DNA from: Pseudomonas nitroreducens
GTDB lineage: Bacteria; Pseudomonadota; Gammaproteobacteria; Pseudomonadales; Pseudomonadaceae
Direction of reading: 5' to 3'
DNA length: 64,000 nt
NCBI RefSeq assembly: GCF_024170165.1
Contig: NZ_JALJXP010000017.1
Span: forward strand, 85,352-149,351
Shown here: one piece after another, positions 48,455-60,275 of the stretch
Layout: each line of letters starts with the position of its first letter
How positions within the stretch are numbered: position 1 is the first letter of the stretch
The notes under the pieces: generated by a model
Database searches by the model: none
Told to the model about the DNA's origin: nothing
Seen by the model: the letters and a program-made list of their open reading frames with translations, nothing else
Translations under genes and position numbers: made by a program

Positions 48455-49438
48455 TCAGCCGCGCTCAGTGGCCACCGGTGCGGCTTCGGCGGCGCTCTGG
48501 CCGCGGCGCTGGTTGCGGTCTTCGCGCGGGGTCACGCCGAAGAAGTTGCGGTAGGCGCTGGAGAAGTGCGGGCCGCTGGAGAAGCCACAGGACAGGCCGA
48601 TCTGGATGATCGACTTGCTGGTCTGCATGAGCATCTGCCGCGCGCGGTTCAGGCGCAGCTCCAGGTAGTACTGGCTGGGCACGCGGGTCAGGTACTGTTT
48701 GAAGATGCGCTCCAGCTGGCGGCGCGAGACGCAGACGTGCTGGGCGATCTCGTCGGTGGTCAGCGGCTCCTCGATGTTCGCCTCCATCAGCAGCACCGCC
48801 TGGGTGAGCTTCGGGTGACTGGAGCCGAGGCGGTTCTTCAGCGGGATACGCTGGCGTTCGGAGCCTTCGCGGATGCGCTCCACCACCAGTTCTTCGGAAA
48901 CCGCGCCAGCCAGTTCCGCACCATGGTCGCGGGACAGCACGGCCAGCAGCAGATCGAGCACCGCCATGCCGCCGCAGGCGCTCAGGCGATCACGGTCCCA
49001 CTCGAACAGGTGGTTGGTGGCGATGACCTTGGGATAACGCTCGGTGAAGTCGTCGTGCCAGCGCCAGTGCACGGCGGCGCGATAACCGTCGAGCAGGCCC
49101 AGTTGCGCCAGCGGGTAGATGCCGGCGGACAGCGCGCCGATGCTTACACCGCTGCGCGAAAGTTGCTTGAGCGCGGCGGCCAGCGGCGCGGGGACCGTCT
49201 GCGGAATCTCGTCGGCGACCAGGAAGATGCGCTGGCATTGCTCCAGCGCACCATTCCAGGCCTGCCCCGGCAGGCGCCAGCCATCGGCCTCGGCCACCGG
49301 CTCGGCGCTCATGAACACCGGTTCGTAGAGCGCTTCGGGGTGCAGCCGGCGGGCGACCCGCAGGGCCTCCTCGGCCAGACCGAGGGTCAGCGCCCGCGTG
49401 TGCGGCCAGAGGAGGAATCCGATGCGTTGTGCGGTCAT
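48455..49438 (-). CDS. argR: ArgR, AraC/XylS-family arginine regulator
   Basis: Unlike the E. coli hexameric ArgR, Pseudomonas ArgR is an AraC-type protein. This one has 327 residues: a DJ-1/PfpI-like N domain (~1-180; GVSIGALSAGIYPLAQLGLL) and a C-terminal AraC helix-turn-helix pair (LTTDEIAQHVCVSRRQLERI, IQIGLSCGFSSGPHFSSAYR). With arginine it activates aru and aot and represses biosynthetic genes. It is the last gene of the aotJQMOP-argR unit, 34 bases after aotP. Confidence 0.96.
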   Translation of the reverse strand: MTAQRIGFLLWPHTRALTLGLAEEALRVARRLHPEALYEPVFMSAEPVAEADGWRLPGQAWNGALEQCQRIFLVADEIPQTVPAPLAAALKQLSRSGVSIGALSAGIYPLAQLGLLDGYRAAVHWRWHDDFTERYPKVIATNHLFEWDRDRLSACGGMAVLDLLLAVLSRDHGAELAGAVSEELVVERIREGSERQRIPLKNRLGSSHPKLTQAVLLMEANIEEPLTTDEIAQHVCVSRRQLERIFKQYLTRVPSQYYLELRLNRARQMLMQTSKSIIQIGLSCGFSSGPHFSSAYRNFFGVTPREDRNQRRGQSAAEAAPVATERG

Positions 49439-49472
49439 GCGATCAGGTCACCAGGCGACTGTAACGGACAGC

Positions 49473-50237
49473 TTACTTCAAGCTGCCGGAAAGGAACTGC
49501 TTGAGGCGTTCGGATTGCGGATTGGCCAGGACTTCCTTCGGGCAGCCCGCCTCTTCCACCAACCCCTTGTGCAGGAACACCAGCTGGTTGGAGACCTCGC
49601 GGGCGAAGCCCATCTCGTGGGTCACCACCACCATGGTGCGGCCTTCCTGGGCCAGGTCCTGCATCACGCGCAGGACTTCGCCGACCAGCTCGGGGTCGAG
49701 CGCCGAGGTCGGTTCGTCGAACAGCATCACTTCCGGCTCGACCGCCAGCGCACGGGCGATGGCCACGCGCTGCTGCTCACCACCGGACATGTGCGCCGGG
49801 TAGGCATCCTTGCGGTGCGCCACGCCGACTTTCGCCAGGTAATGCTCGGCCTTCTCCAGCGCCTCCTTCTTCGACACGCCCAGCACGTGGACCGGCGCCT
49901 CGATGACGTTCTCCAGGGCGCTCATGTGCGACCACAGGTTGAAGTGCTGGAACACCATCGACAGGCGCGAACGCATGCGCTGCAGCTGTTTGGCGTCAGC
50001 GGCCTTGAGGGCGCCGTCCTTGTTCGGGGTGAGCTTGAGCTCCTCGCCGTTGAGCAGGATCTTGCCGGCGTGGGGCTGCTCCAGCAGGTTGATGCAGCGC
50101 AGGAAAGTACTCTTGCCCGAGCCGGAGGAGCCGATGATGCTGATCACGTCGCCCGCTTTCGCCGCCAGGGAGACGCCCTTGAGCACCTCGTGGGTGCCGT
50201 AGCGCTTGTGCAGGTCCTGGATTTCCAGTTTGTACAT
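49473..50237 (-). CDS. aotP: Arginine/ornithine ABC transporter ATP-binding protein
   Basis: The 254-residue ATPase has Walker A IIGSSGSGKSTFLRCI, signature MSGGEQQRVAIARAL, Walker B VMLFDEPTSALDPELV and the H-loop VVVTHEMGFAREV. It energises uptake through AotQ/AotM at the inner membrane. Polar amino-acid (HisP/GlnQ) type. It lies between aotO and argR. Confidence 0.96.
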   Translation of the reverse strand: MYKLEIQDLHKRYGTHEVLKGVSLAAKAGDVISIIGSSGSGKSTFLRCINLLEQPHAGKILLNGEELKLTPNKDGALKAADAKQLQRMRSRLSMVFQHFNLWSHMSALENVIEAPVHVLGVSKKEALEKAEHYLAKVGVAHRKDAYPAHMSGGEQQRVAIARALAVEPEVMLFDEPTSALDPELVGEVLRVMQDLAQEGRTMVVVTHEMGFAREVSNQLVFLHKGLVEEAGCPKEVLANPQSERLKQFLSGSLK

Positions 50238-50254
50238 GGTGTCGGTTCTCGAAT

Positions 50255-51367
50255 TCAGTCGTTGATCAGCCGGCCCTTGCGGAACGGCTCACGCCCGGCC
50301 ACCTTGGCCAGCCAAAGCCCTGGCTGGGCGTAGCGCCCACGCTCGATGGCGAACAACACGCCGGAAGTCCCGGCGCGCACGGTGCTGACCAGATCGTTCA
50401 GCGGGTCGACCACTTCGAACAGTGCGTCGCCCTTCTCCACCCACTCCCCCGCCTTGCGCAGGAAACTCACCACGCCAACGTGGGGTGCGTAGAGGTATTC
50501 GGTGCCTTCGAAGGGCATGCCTTCGCAGCATTCGGCCGGCGCCGCCGGCCAGTCGCCGGCGATCAGGCCCTGCTCGGCGAGGAAGCCGAGGATGGCTTCG
50601 GCGTTGGCCTGCCCCTGGTCGACGCGGGTATCACCCACGCCACCGAGCTCGACGGTGGTCGCCAGGCAGGCCAACGGGATTGCCGCCTGCGGGAAGGCCT
50701 GAGCCAGGCGCAACCAGGGCAGCGAGCAGGATTCGTCGAAGGAGCTGCCGCCGGAATCTTCGGCGAGCAGCGCGACGCCTGCCTTCAGGCGCGCGGCCAG
50801 GGACTTCCAGCGCGGCCAGTGCTGCGGGATCGCGTAGACATGGATGGCGGCATCAAAGTCGCAGTGCAGATCGAGCACCACCTCGGCATCGCAGGCGTGG
50901 CGCAGCAGGATGCGCTGCATGCCCTGCAGCTCGGACGAAGCCGGCGGCAGCGCGTCGAGACCGTCGCGCATGGCCTGGCGGATCAGCTCGACGTTGGCGG
51001 CTTCATCGGCTCCTAGCTGGTCGCCGACACGCTCGGCAACCAGAGCCGACAGCTCGACGAAATCGCGGTTGAAGTTCTTCCCACTGTTGAACTCGAAACG
51101 ACCCAGGTGGCTGGCCTGCAGGGTCTGGCCCAGGCCGATGGGGTTGGCCACCGGCACCAGCTCGACGACGCAGTTCAGCTGCCCGCGCGACTCCAGGTCA
51201 GCCAGGCGCTGCTTGAGTTCCCAGGCGGTGCGCATGCCCGGCAGCTCGTCGGCGTGCAGGCTGGACTGGATGTAGACCTTGCGCGGGCCCTTGCCATAGC
51301 GGAATACGCTCAGGCGGCGCTCGCTACCCAGGCTGCTCCACGGCAGCAGATGATCGATACGTTCCAC
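50255..51367 (-). CDS. aotO: AotO, succinylglutamate desuccinylase/aspartoacylase-family protein
   Basis: This 370-residue protein belongs to the AstE/ASPA family: YIQSSLHADELPGMRTAWEL (His/Glu zinc ligands) and AEVVLDLHCDFDAAIHVYAI (third His). A C-terminal beta-rich extension (VVSFLRKAGEWVEKGDALFE) resembles a lipoyl-like hammerhead. It lies inside the transporter operon between aotM and aotP. It is not a transport component; a deacylase acting on acyl-arginine derivatives is a reasonable guess. Confidence 0.9.
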   Translation of the reverse strand: MERIDHLLPWSSLGSERRLSVFRYGKGPRKVYIQSSLHADELPGMRTAWELKQRLADLESRGQLNCVVELVPVANPIGLGQTLQASHLGRFEFNSGKNFNRDFVELSALVAERVGDQLGADEAANVELIRQAMRDGLDALPPASSELQGMQRILLRHACDAEVVLDLHCDFDAAIHVYAIPQHWPRWKSLAARLKAGVALLAEDSGGSSFDESCSLPWLRLAQAFPQAAIPLACLATTVELGGVGDTRVDQGQANAEAILGFLAEQGLIAGDWPAAPAECCEGMPFEGTEYLYAPHVGVVSFLRKAGEWVEKGDALFEVVDPLNDLVSTVRAGTSGVLFAIERGRYAQPGLWLAKVAGREPFRKGRLIND

Positions 51368-51377
51368 GGTGTATTCC

Positions 51378-52076
51378 TCAGTGCTTGCGCGGCGCGAGAT
51401 AGGCCAGCCAGCGGCGTTCGGCCAGCTTGAACAGGCGCACCAGGGTAAAGGTCATGATCAGGTAGAAGATGCCGGCGGTGATGAAGGCCTCGAACGGCAG
51501 GTAGTACTGCGAGTACACGGTGCGCGCGGCGCCGGTGATGTCCACCAGGGTGACGATGGACGCAAGGCTGGTGGTCTGCAGCATCATGATCACTTCGTTG
51601 CTGTACTGCGGCAGCGCACGGCGCAGGGCCGAAGGCAGCAGGATGCGGCGGTACAGCTTGATCCGCGACATGCCCATGGCCTTGGCCGCCTCGATCTCGC
51701 CATGCGGAGTGGCGCGGATGCTGCCGGCGAGAATCTCGGCGGTGTAGGCGCTGGTGTTGATGGCAAAAGCGGCGCAAGCGCAGAAAGTGGCGTTGGACAG
51801 CAGCGGCCACATCGCGCTTTCACGCACGAACTCGAATTGCGCCAGGCCGTAGTAGATGAGGAACAGCTGCACCAGCATCGGAGTGCCGCGGATGACATAG
51901 GTGTAGAGCCAGGCTGGCAGGTTCACCGCCGGGTTCTTCGAGCAGCGCATCAGCGCCAGTGGCACCGCCGCCAGCAGACCGAAGAACAGCGAGATCGCCA
52001 ACAGCTTGAGGGTCACCAGCAGGCCGCTGAAGTAGAGCGGCAGGCTGTCCCAGATGACGGTGTAATCAAAGATCAT
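51378..52076 (-). CDS. aotM: Arginine/ornithine ABC transporter permease AotM
   Basis: The 232-residue inner-membrane protein has about five helices (LPLYFSGLLVTLKLLAISLF, VPLALMRCSKNP). The HisM-type EAA loop is EIEAAKAMGMSRIKLYRRIL and the end is LFKLAERRWLAYLAPRKH. It pairs with AotQ to form the pore, between aotQ and aotO. Confidence 0.95.
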   Translation of the reverse strand: MIFDYTVIWDSLPLYFSGLLVTLKLLAISLFFGLLAAVPLALMRCSKNPAVNLPAWLYTYVIRGTPMLVQLFLIYYGLAQFEFVRESAMWPLLSNATFCACAAFAINTSAYTAEILAGSIRATPHGEIEAAKAMGMSRIKLYRRILLPSALRRALPQYSNEVIMMLQTTSLASIVTLVDITGAARTVYSQYYLPFEAFITAGIFYLIMTFTLVRLFKLAERRWLAYLAPRKH

Positions 52077-52092
52077 GCGAGGGCTCCCGGAC

Positions 52093-52782
52093 TCAAAGCT
52101 CGGCGACTTTCACGCCGACCGAATAGCGGCGTTCGAGCATGCGCAGCAGCACCAGGGAGACGCTGGTGACCACCAGGTACAGCGCCGCCACGGCAAGGAA
52201 ATAGGTGAAGGGTTCGCGGGTGGCATCCGAGGCCTGCTTGGCCTTGAACATCATGTCCTGCAGGCCGACCACGGAGATCAGCGCGGTGGCCTTGACCAGC
52301 ACCAGCCAGTTGTTGGTGAAGCCGGGGATGGCCAGGCGGATCATCTGCGGCACCTGGATACGGAAGAACACCTGCAGCCCGCTCATGCCGTAGGCGAAGC
52401 CAGCCTCACCCTGCCCTTTCGGGATGGCCATGAAGGCGCCACGGAAGGTCTCGGACAGGTAAGCGCCGAAGATGAAGCCCAGGGTGCCGACACCGGAGGC
52501 GAAGGGGTTGAGGTCGATGTAGTCGTCATAGCCGACCATCGGCGCGATCCAGTTCACCACGGCCTGGCCGCCGTAGAAGATCAGCAGGATCAGCACGAGG
52601 TCCGGTACGCCGCGGATCACGGTGGAATAGAGGTCGCCGCACCAGGCCAGCCATTTCACCGGCGACAGGCGGATGGCTGCACCGAGCAGGCCCAGCGCGA
52701 TCGCCAGGGCCATCGACAGCAGGGACAGCTGAAGCGTCAGCCAGGCACCATCGACGATGGTGGCTCCGTAGCCATTGAGCAT
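52093..52782 (-). CDS. aotQ: Arginine/ornithine ABC transporter permease AotQ
   Basis: The start at MLNGYGATIVDGAWLTLQLS gives 229 residues; GAGG lies upstream. It has HisQ-type helices (LSLLSMALAIALGLLGAAIR) and the loop GEAGFAYGMSGLQVFFRIQV contacting AotP. It is separated from aotJ by an attenuator-like hairpin. Confidence 0.95.
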   Translation of the reverse strand: MLNGYGATIVDGAWLTLQLSLLSMALAIALGLLGAAIRLSPVKWLAWCGDLYSTVIRGVPDLVLILLIFYGGQAVVNWIAPMVGYDDYIDLNPFASGVGTLGFIFGAYLSETFRGAFMAIPKGQGEAGFAYGMSGLQVFFRIQVPQMIRLAIPGFTNNWLVLVKATALISVVGLQDMMFKAKQASDATREPFTYFLAVAALYLVVTSVSLVLLRMLERRYSVGVKVAEL

Positions 52783-52863
52783 AATTTCGTACCTCGTGAA
52801 ACCGGACGCCGCCCGCAACGACACGGACGTTCAGGGCGAGCGCAGGTGCTGGCTCACCCTCAA

Positions 52864-52911
52864 TAAAAAAGTGGCACAAACTTCAGGATCAGGCCTGGGT
52901 CTGTGCCACTT
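52864..52911 (-). terminator. Attenuator/terminator between aotJ and aotQ
   Basis: On the minus strand AAGTGGCACA and TGTGCCACTT pair (loop ~23 bases) and are followed by TTTTATTG; the stem begins about 10 bases after the aotJ stop. Leaky termination here would give more binding protein than permease. Confidence 0.75.
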
Positions 52912-52922
52912 CTGGACGTGGA

Positions 52923-53702
52923 TCAGTTCTCGCCGTAGACGTCGAACTTGAAGTACTTGTCCTGTACTTCCTTGTACTTGCCGTTGGCACGGATGCCGGC
53001 GATGGCCGTGTTGAATTTCTCGGCCAGGGCGGTATCACCCTTGCGCACGGCGATGCCGGCGCCACCACCGAAGTACTTCGGATCGTTGTATTCCGGACCT
53101 ACGAAGGCGTAGCCCTTGCCGGCGTCGGTTTTCAGGAAGCCGTCGTCGAGGTTGACCGAGTCGGCCATGGTCGCGTCGATGCGGCCGGAGACCAGGTCCA
53201 TGTTGGCTTCGTTCTGCGAGTTGTAGCGCACGACTTCGATGCCGGCCGGGGCCAGGACGTCGGTGGCGTAGCGGTCATGGGTGGAGGCGCGCAGCACACC
53301 GACCTTCTTGCCCTTCAGGTCCGCCAGCGGATCGTTCAGGGTCGCGCCTTCCTTCATCACGAAGCGCGCGGGGGTGTGGTAGTACTTGTTGGTGAAGTCG
53401 ACGGACTTCTTGCGCTCGTCGGTGATGGTCATGGACGAGAGAATCGCGTCGATCTTGCGGACCTTCAGTGCCGGGATCAGGCCGTCGAACTCCTGCTCGA
53501 CCCAGGTGCACTTGACCTTCATCTCTTCGCACAGGGCGTTGCCGATATCCACGTCGAAACCGGCGAGCTTGCCGTCGGGGGTCTTGAAGGAGAAAGGCGG
53601 ATAGCCGGCTTCGATGCCGATGCGGACCGGCTTGTCGTCAGCGTGGGCAACCAGGGAAAGCGCGGACAGGGCCAGCGCACCGAGAAGTGCAAACTTCTTC
53701 AT
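52923..53702 (-). CDS. aotJ: Arginine/ornithine-binding periplasmic protein
   Basis: The start at [20 protein letters not shown] gives 259 residues with a signal peptide ending AHA. The mature part is a family 3 solute-binding protein: [40 protein letters not shown] and [20 protein letters not shown]. It delivers L-arginine/ornithine to AotQM. It is the first gene of the operon, with an ArgR-like site 170 bases upstream. Confidence 0.96.
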   Translation of the reverse strand: MKKFALLGALALSALSLVAHADDKPVRIGIEAGYPPFSFKTPDGKLAGFDVDIGNALCEEMKVKCTWVEQEFDGLIPALKVRKIDAILSSMTITDERKKSVDFTNKYYHTPARFVMKEGATLNDPLADLKGKKVGVLRASTHDRYATDVLAPAGIEVVRYNSQNEANMDLVSGRIDATMADSVNLDDGFLKTDAGKGYAFVGPEYNDPKYFGGGAGIAVRKGDTALAEKFNTAIAGIRANGKYKEVQDKYFKFDVYGEN

Positions 53703-53850
53703 CAGTAACTCCTTCGAGGGTAGGACTTCGATTGGCAGGAGAAAGGGGTTGTCCCAGGCTGCCCGTGCAGAAGTGAAGGTTATTGTTCGTCTGCGCATTG
53801 CCGGCGCGATTCTTGTGAAAAGCGCGCCTACCGGGGTGAGCGGCATTCTA

Positions 53851-53887
53851 GCGACAGCCCCGGAGCGGTTATTTCTTCAATGCGACA
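53851..53887 (-). promoter_or_regulatory. ArgR-type operator upstream of aotJ
   Basis: The minus strand has TGTCGCATTGAAGAAA (53887-53872), an exact TGTCGC-N8-AA, and a second TGTCGC at 53856-53851, 31 bases on. Direct repeats of this half-site mark ArgR targets in P. aeruginosa. Confidence 0.65.
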
Positions 53888-54221
53888 AGTAATTATAGAA
53901 GCGCCGGAGACAGAGCTCCGGCAGCTTGACGGCGCGGATTTTACGTGATCCGAAAGCAGGTAGTAAAACCCAATTTACTTGCAGTAATTGGGCCATAAAT
54001 ATCAGAACCCAGACCCTGCGCGGGGTGCGCGATATTGACTCATTCTGCGCAGACAGAAAAGACGCACCGAGACTGTGCGAAATGTTTCCCGGCGCCTCAT
54101 TTTGTCGCAGGGAAATGTTACCGGTGGGCAGGAAGCACACTGTAGGAGCGGGCCATGCCCGCGATCCGCCGGCAGGGCCGGCGCACGCCCTGGCTCGATT
54201 GTCCGCACGGGCTCCCCATGA

Positions 54222-54640
54222 CGCTGCTTTGGCTTGGACATTTCTGCGCCGCATCGGTGTGCGCACGGATATTGTGTTTCGCCCCCTCGGGCGACCTACT
54301 TTGGAAAGACCCAAAGTAGGCAAAGGTCTCGCCCCTGGCATCCGGCTTTTCGCTTCGCGAAAAGTACCCGCGGTTCCTCGAAGTTCCAGGGGCCCGAACC
54401 AGGCGTCCCCCCACGAAGGGCCATCCCTGCCCCATCGCGGCTCTCGCGACATCCATGTCGCTCAACCCCTGAAACTCCGATCACCTTCGGCCTCCTGAAA
54501 GGGGCACTCGGCGTGTGCGGATAGTTCGCTGGAAGACATCAAGAGCCAAAGCCAAGGGCAGAGCGGTGCGGTACGGCATGGCTTTTCGCAGGAGCGGACC
54601 TTGTCCGCGAAATCCCTCGCGGCGGACTCCGCCGCCTTGG
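54222..54640 (-). repeat. Composite structured intergenic repeat, copy B
   Basis: Inverted relative to copy A (about 7000-7414). Perfect hairpins CCTACTTTGG/CCAAAGTAGG (54295-54320) and CTTTTCGC/GCGAAAAG (54346-54364) replace differently sequenced but equally paired stems of copy A. The block GACATCCATGTCGCTCAACC is nearly identical. The GGCTTT hexamers are reduced to about two here. Confidence 0.7.
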
Positions 54641-54656
54641 ACTCTGTAACGCAACA

Positions 54657-54734
54657 CGTAGGGCGCATAACCCGGAACGGGTTATCCGCCGATGCCACAA
54701 CGGCGGATAACGCTGGCGCGTTATCCGCCCTACG
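54657..54734. repeat. 78-bp double-hairpin repeat, copy 2
   Basis: CGTAGGGCGCATAACCCGG to TTATCCGCCCTACG; about 85-90% identical to the reverse complement of 48365-48442, with the CCTGGAACAGG stem changed to CCCGGAACGGG, which preserves pairing. Confidence 0.75.
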
Positions 54735-54738
54735 ATCT

Positions 54739-54802
54739 GTTCGCGAGCAAGCTCGCTCCTACACACCAGAGCGCTCTTCGTAGGAGCGACTTTGCTCGCG
54801 AA
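54739..54802. repeat. Inverted REP pair (REPIN)
   Basis: GTTCGCGAGCAAGCTCGCTC (from 54739) and its inverted partner GTAGGAGCGACTTTGCTCGC (from 54779) are separated by about 17 bases. Confidence 0.8.
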
Positions 54803-54915
54803 CCGCATCCTGCCGGTGCTGGGATCGATGGGTATCGCTGCGCTCCACACCATCCTACGTTGATGCTCCAGGAGGGCTTCGGCGCGGGCGGGCCGGCATA
54901 AAAACGCAGCAATGA

Positions 54916-54946
54916 AAAACGCCCCGGCAAACGGGGCGTTTTTTAT
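54916..54946 (-). terminator. Terminator after acsA
   Basis: AACGCCCC and GGGGCGTT pair around a 6-7 base loop with A/T runs on both sides; 12 bases past the acsA stop. Confidence 0.9.
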
Positions 54947-54957
54947 CGGTCGTCGGA

Positions 54958-56913
<1,956 letters not shown>

Positions 56914-57024
56914 GGCGTTTTACCTCGGTGAAGAGTGTTGTTTTTGTTGCCCTAAGTTGTAACGGCGACACCCTCTCCCGAACCATACGACCATGGTCTT
57001 ACCAATCCTTAGTCGTAGTGATGA

Positions 57025-57063
57025 GCCCCATAAGCCGTTGTTTTGGCAACGGACTCATGGGGC
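57025..57063 (-). other. Long hairpin between dctM and acsA
   Basis: GCCCCAT and ATGGGGC, then CCGTTG and CAACGG, form a nearly continuous stem with a small internal bulge and a TTTTGG loop. There is no T-run, so it is an imperfect terminator or RNA-stability element directly after dctM. Confidence 0.6.
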
Positions 57064-57075
57064 CGCGACAACCTG

Positions 57076-58356
57076 TCACATGCCAAGGGCGTGGGGCAGC
57101 GCCAGCGAGATGAAGGGTACGTAAGTCACCAGGATCAGGAATAACAGCAGAATCATCAGCCACGGCAGCGCCGCGCGGATGGTCGCGCCCAGCGGCAGGC
57201 CGGTAACCGCCGAGGTGACGAACAGGTTGAGTCCTACCGGCGGGTGCACCAGGCCGATTTCCATGTTCACCACCATGACGATCCCCAGGTGGATCGGGTC
57301 GATCCCCAGGCGCATGGCGATGGGGAAGAAGATCGGCGCGAGGATCAGCACGATGGCCGAGGGCTCCATGAAGCTGCCGGCCACCAGCAGCACCACGTTG
57401 ACCATCAGCAGGAAGCCGATCGGCGTCAGCCCTTCCTGCATCACCCACTCGGTGATCTGCTGGGGGATCTGCTCGGTGGTCAGCACGTGGGCGAAGAGCA
57501 TGGCGTTGGCGATGATGAACATCAGCATGATGCTCAGCCGCCCGGAGTCCACCAGCACCTTGGGGCAATCGCGCAGGCGCATGTCCTTGTAAACGAACAG
57601 CGCGACGAAGGCCGAGTAGACCGCCGCTACCGCCGCCGCCTCGGTGGGCGTGAACAGCCCGGAATAGATACCACCGAGGATGATCACCAGCAGCAACAGG
57701 CCCCAGATCGCACGGCGTGCGGCGGACAACCATTCACGCAGGCTGGCGCGCGGTTGCGCGGGCAGCTTCTTCACCCGTGCGACGATGTAGATCACCACCA
57801 TCAGGATCACGCCCAGCAGCAGACCCGGTACCACGCCGGCAACGAACAGCTTGCCCACCGAGGTCTCGGTGGCCGCCGAGTACACCACCATGACGATCGA
57901 CGGCGGTATCAGGATGCCCAGGGTGCCGGCGTTGCAGATGATCCCGGCGCCGAATTCGCGCGGGTAACCCGAACGCACCATGCCGGCCACGGCAATCGAG
58001 CCCACCGCCGCCACGGTCGCCGGCGAGGAGCCCGACAGCGCGGCGAACAGCATGCACGCCAGCACCGCCGCGATCGCCAGCCCGCCACGGATGTGGCCAA
58101 CACAGGCGTTGGCGAAGTCGATCAGCCGGCGGGCCACGCCGCCGGTGGTCATGAAGGCGCCGGAAAGCAGGAAGAACGGGATCGCCAGCAGCGTGTAGGC
58201 CTCGGAGGTTTCGAACAGCTTGATCGCCAGCGAACGCACCGAGTCCGGGCTGAACAGCAGGATCGTCAGCGCGCCGGAAAGCCCGAGGGAAATGGCGATG
58301 GGTACGCCGATGAACATGAAGACGAAGAGCAGGAGGAACAGGATCATCACGGTCAT
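57076..58356 (-). CDS. dctM: TRAP transporter large permease, DctM type
   Basis: The 426-residue inner-membrane protein has some 12 helices and DctM motifs (FVFMFIGVPIAISLGLSGAL, SGSSPATVAAVGSIAVAGM, NEIGLVHPPVGLNLFVTS-like segment). It carries the Na+-driven transport step for C4-dicarboxylates or related acids. Its start overlaps the dctQ stop (ATGA). Confidence 0.94.
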   Translation of the reverse strand: MTVMILFLLLFVFMFIGVPIAISLGLSGALTILLFSPDSVRSLAIKLFETSEAYTLLAIPFFLLSGAFMTTGGVARRLIDFANACVGHIRGGLAIAAVLACMLFAALSGSSPATVAAVGSIAVAGMVRSGYPREFGAGIICNAGTLGILIPPSIVMVVYSAATETSVGKLFVAGVVPGLLLGVILMVVIYIVARVKKLPAQPRASLREWLSAARRAIWGLLLLVIILGGIYSGLFTPTEAAAVAAVYSAFVALFVYKDMRLRDCPKVLVDSGRLSIMLMFIIANAMLFAHVLTTEQIPQQITEWVMQEGLTPIGFLLMVNVVLLVAGSFMEPSAIVLILAPIFFPIAMRLGIDPIHLGIVMVVNMEIGLVHPPVGLNLFVTSAVTGLPLGATIRAALPWLMILLLFLILVTYVPFISLALPHALGM

Positions 58357-58991
58357 GGACGGCTCTCCGCGGCTTCTTCGCCGGCCAGCTTGGAGGCTTC
58401 CGCGGCCTCGTCGGCGAGGCCCAGGCCGAGCTGGCGGCCGCGCAACAGGTTGACGAGGATCTCCAGGTAGCGCAGCAGCACCAGGCCGAAGCCGATGGGC
58501 ACGATCACCGCGATGTAGGCCTGGAGGATGCCGAAGTGGTCGAGGTCTTCGGCGCCGATGCCGGCGATGAACAGGGTCTTCACCCAGTCGAAGCTGGCGA
58601 CCATGAACAGCCCGGCGTAACCCAGGCAGCAGAGGCAGGCGAGCACGCCGATGCAGCGCTGCACCGGGCGCGGCGCCAGCCGCACCAGCGCGTCCACGCC
58701 CAGGTGGCCGGCGGTGCGCACGCCATAGGCGATGCCGAAGAAAATCAGCCAGCCGAACAGCGCCTTGGTCAGCGCGTTGCTCCAGGACATGTCCTGGGCG
58801 ACGCCGAGGATCGCATCGCCGATGGCATAGAACGGCCCCTGGATCGACGGCAGGCGGTCGCCCAGGTCATAGAACAGGGTGAAGACGTTGGTCATCGCCA
58901 CGTAGACGAAGGTCACCAGGGTCATGGCCGCCAGCAGGAAGGCGATGACGCCTTCCTCGAAGTGGTTCCAGACGCGCACGAGTCGGTTCAT
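58353..58991 (-). CDS. dctQ: TRAP transporter small permease, DctQ type
   Basis: A 212-residue protein with four helices (GVIAFLLAAMTLVTFVYVAM, LIFFGIAYGVRTAGHLGVDA). It couples DctP to DctM. The C-terminus is a charged Ala/Glu-rich tail. 45 bases after dctP, overlapping dctM. Confidence 0.93.
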   Translation of the reverse strand: MNRLVRVWNHFEEGVIAFLLAAMTLVTFVYVAMTNVFTLFYDLGDRLPSIQGPFYAIGDAILGVAQDMSWSNALTKALFGWLIFFGIAYGVRTAGHLGVDALVRLAPRPVQRCIGVLACLCCLGYAGLFMVASFDWVKTLFIAGIGAEDLDHFGILQAYIAVIVPIGFGLVLLRYLEILVNLLRGRQLGLGLADEAAEASKLAGEEAAESRP

Positions 58992-59036
58992 GGAAAAGGC
59001 TCCAGAAAGCCCCGCCAGCCGGCGGGGCCGGACGGA

Positions 59037-60254
<1,218 letters not shown>

Positions 60255-60275
60255 TCAAGACTGCGGGATAGCGGG

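Larger units (their letters stand above)
53888..54957. other. Repeat-rich intergenic spacer between aotJ and acsA
   Basis: No convincing gene. An A/T-richer part lies at 53888-54010. After it come a REP variant at 54142 (GTAGGAGCGGGCCATGCCCG), the composite repeat copy B (~54222-54640), the 78-bp repeat copy 2 (54657-54734) and an inverted REP pair at 54739-54802. The GATGGGTATCGCT unit (54826-54860) and the acsA terminator close the spacer. Open frames crossing it are repeat-derived. Confidence 0.75.

Noticed and set aside
54234..54524. 96-codon frame across the aotJ-acsA spacer
   Set aside because: It is translated from the composite repeat; the other copy encodes a different frame, so conservation is structural, not coding.
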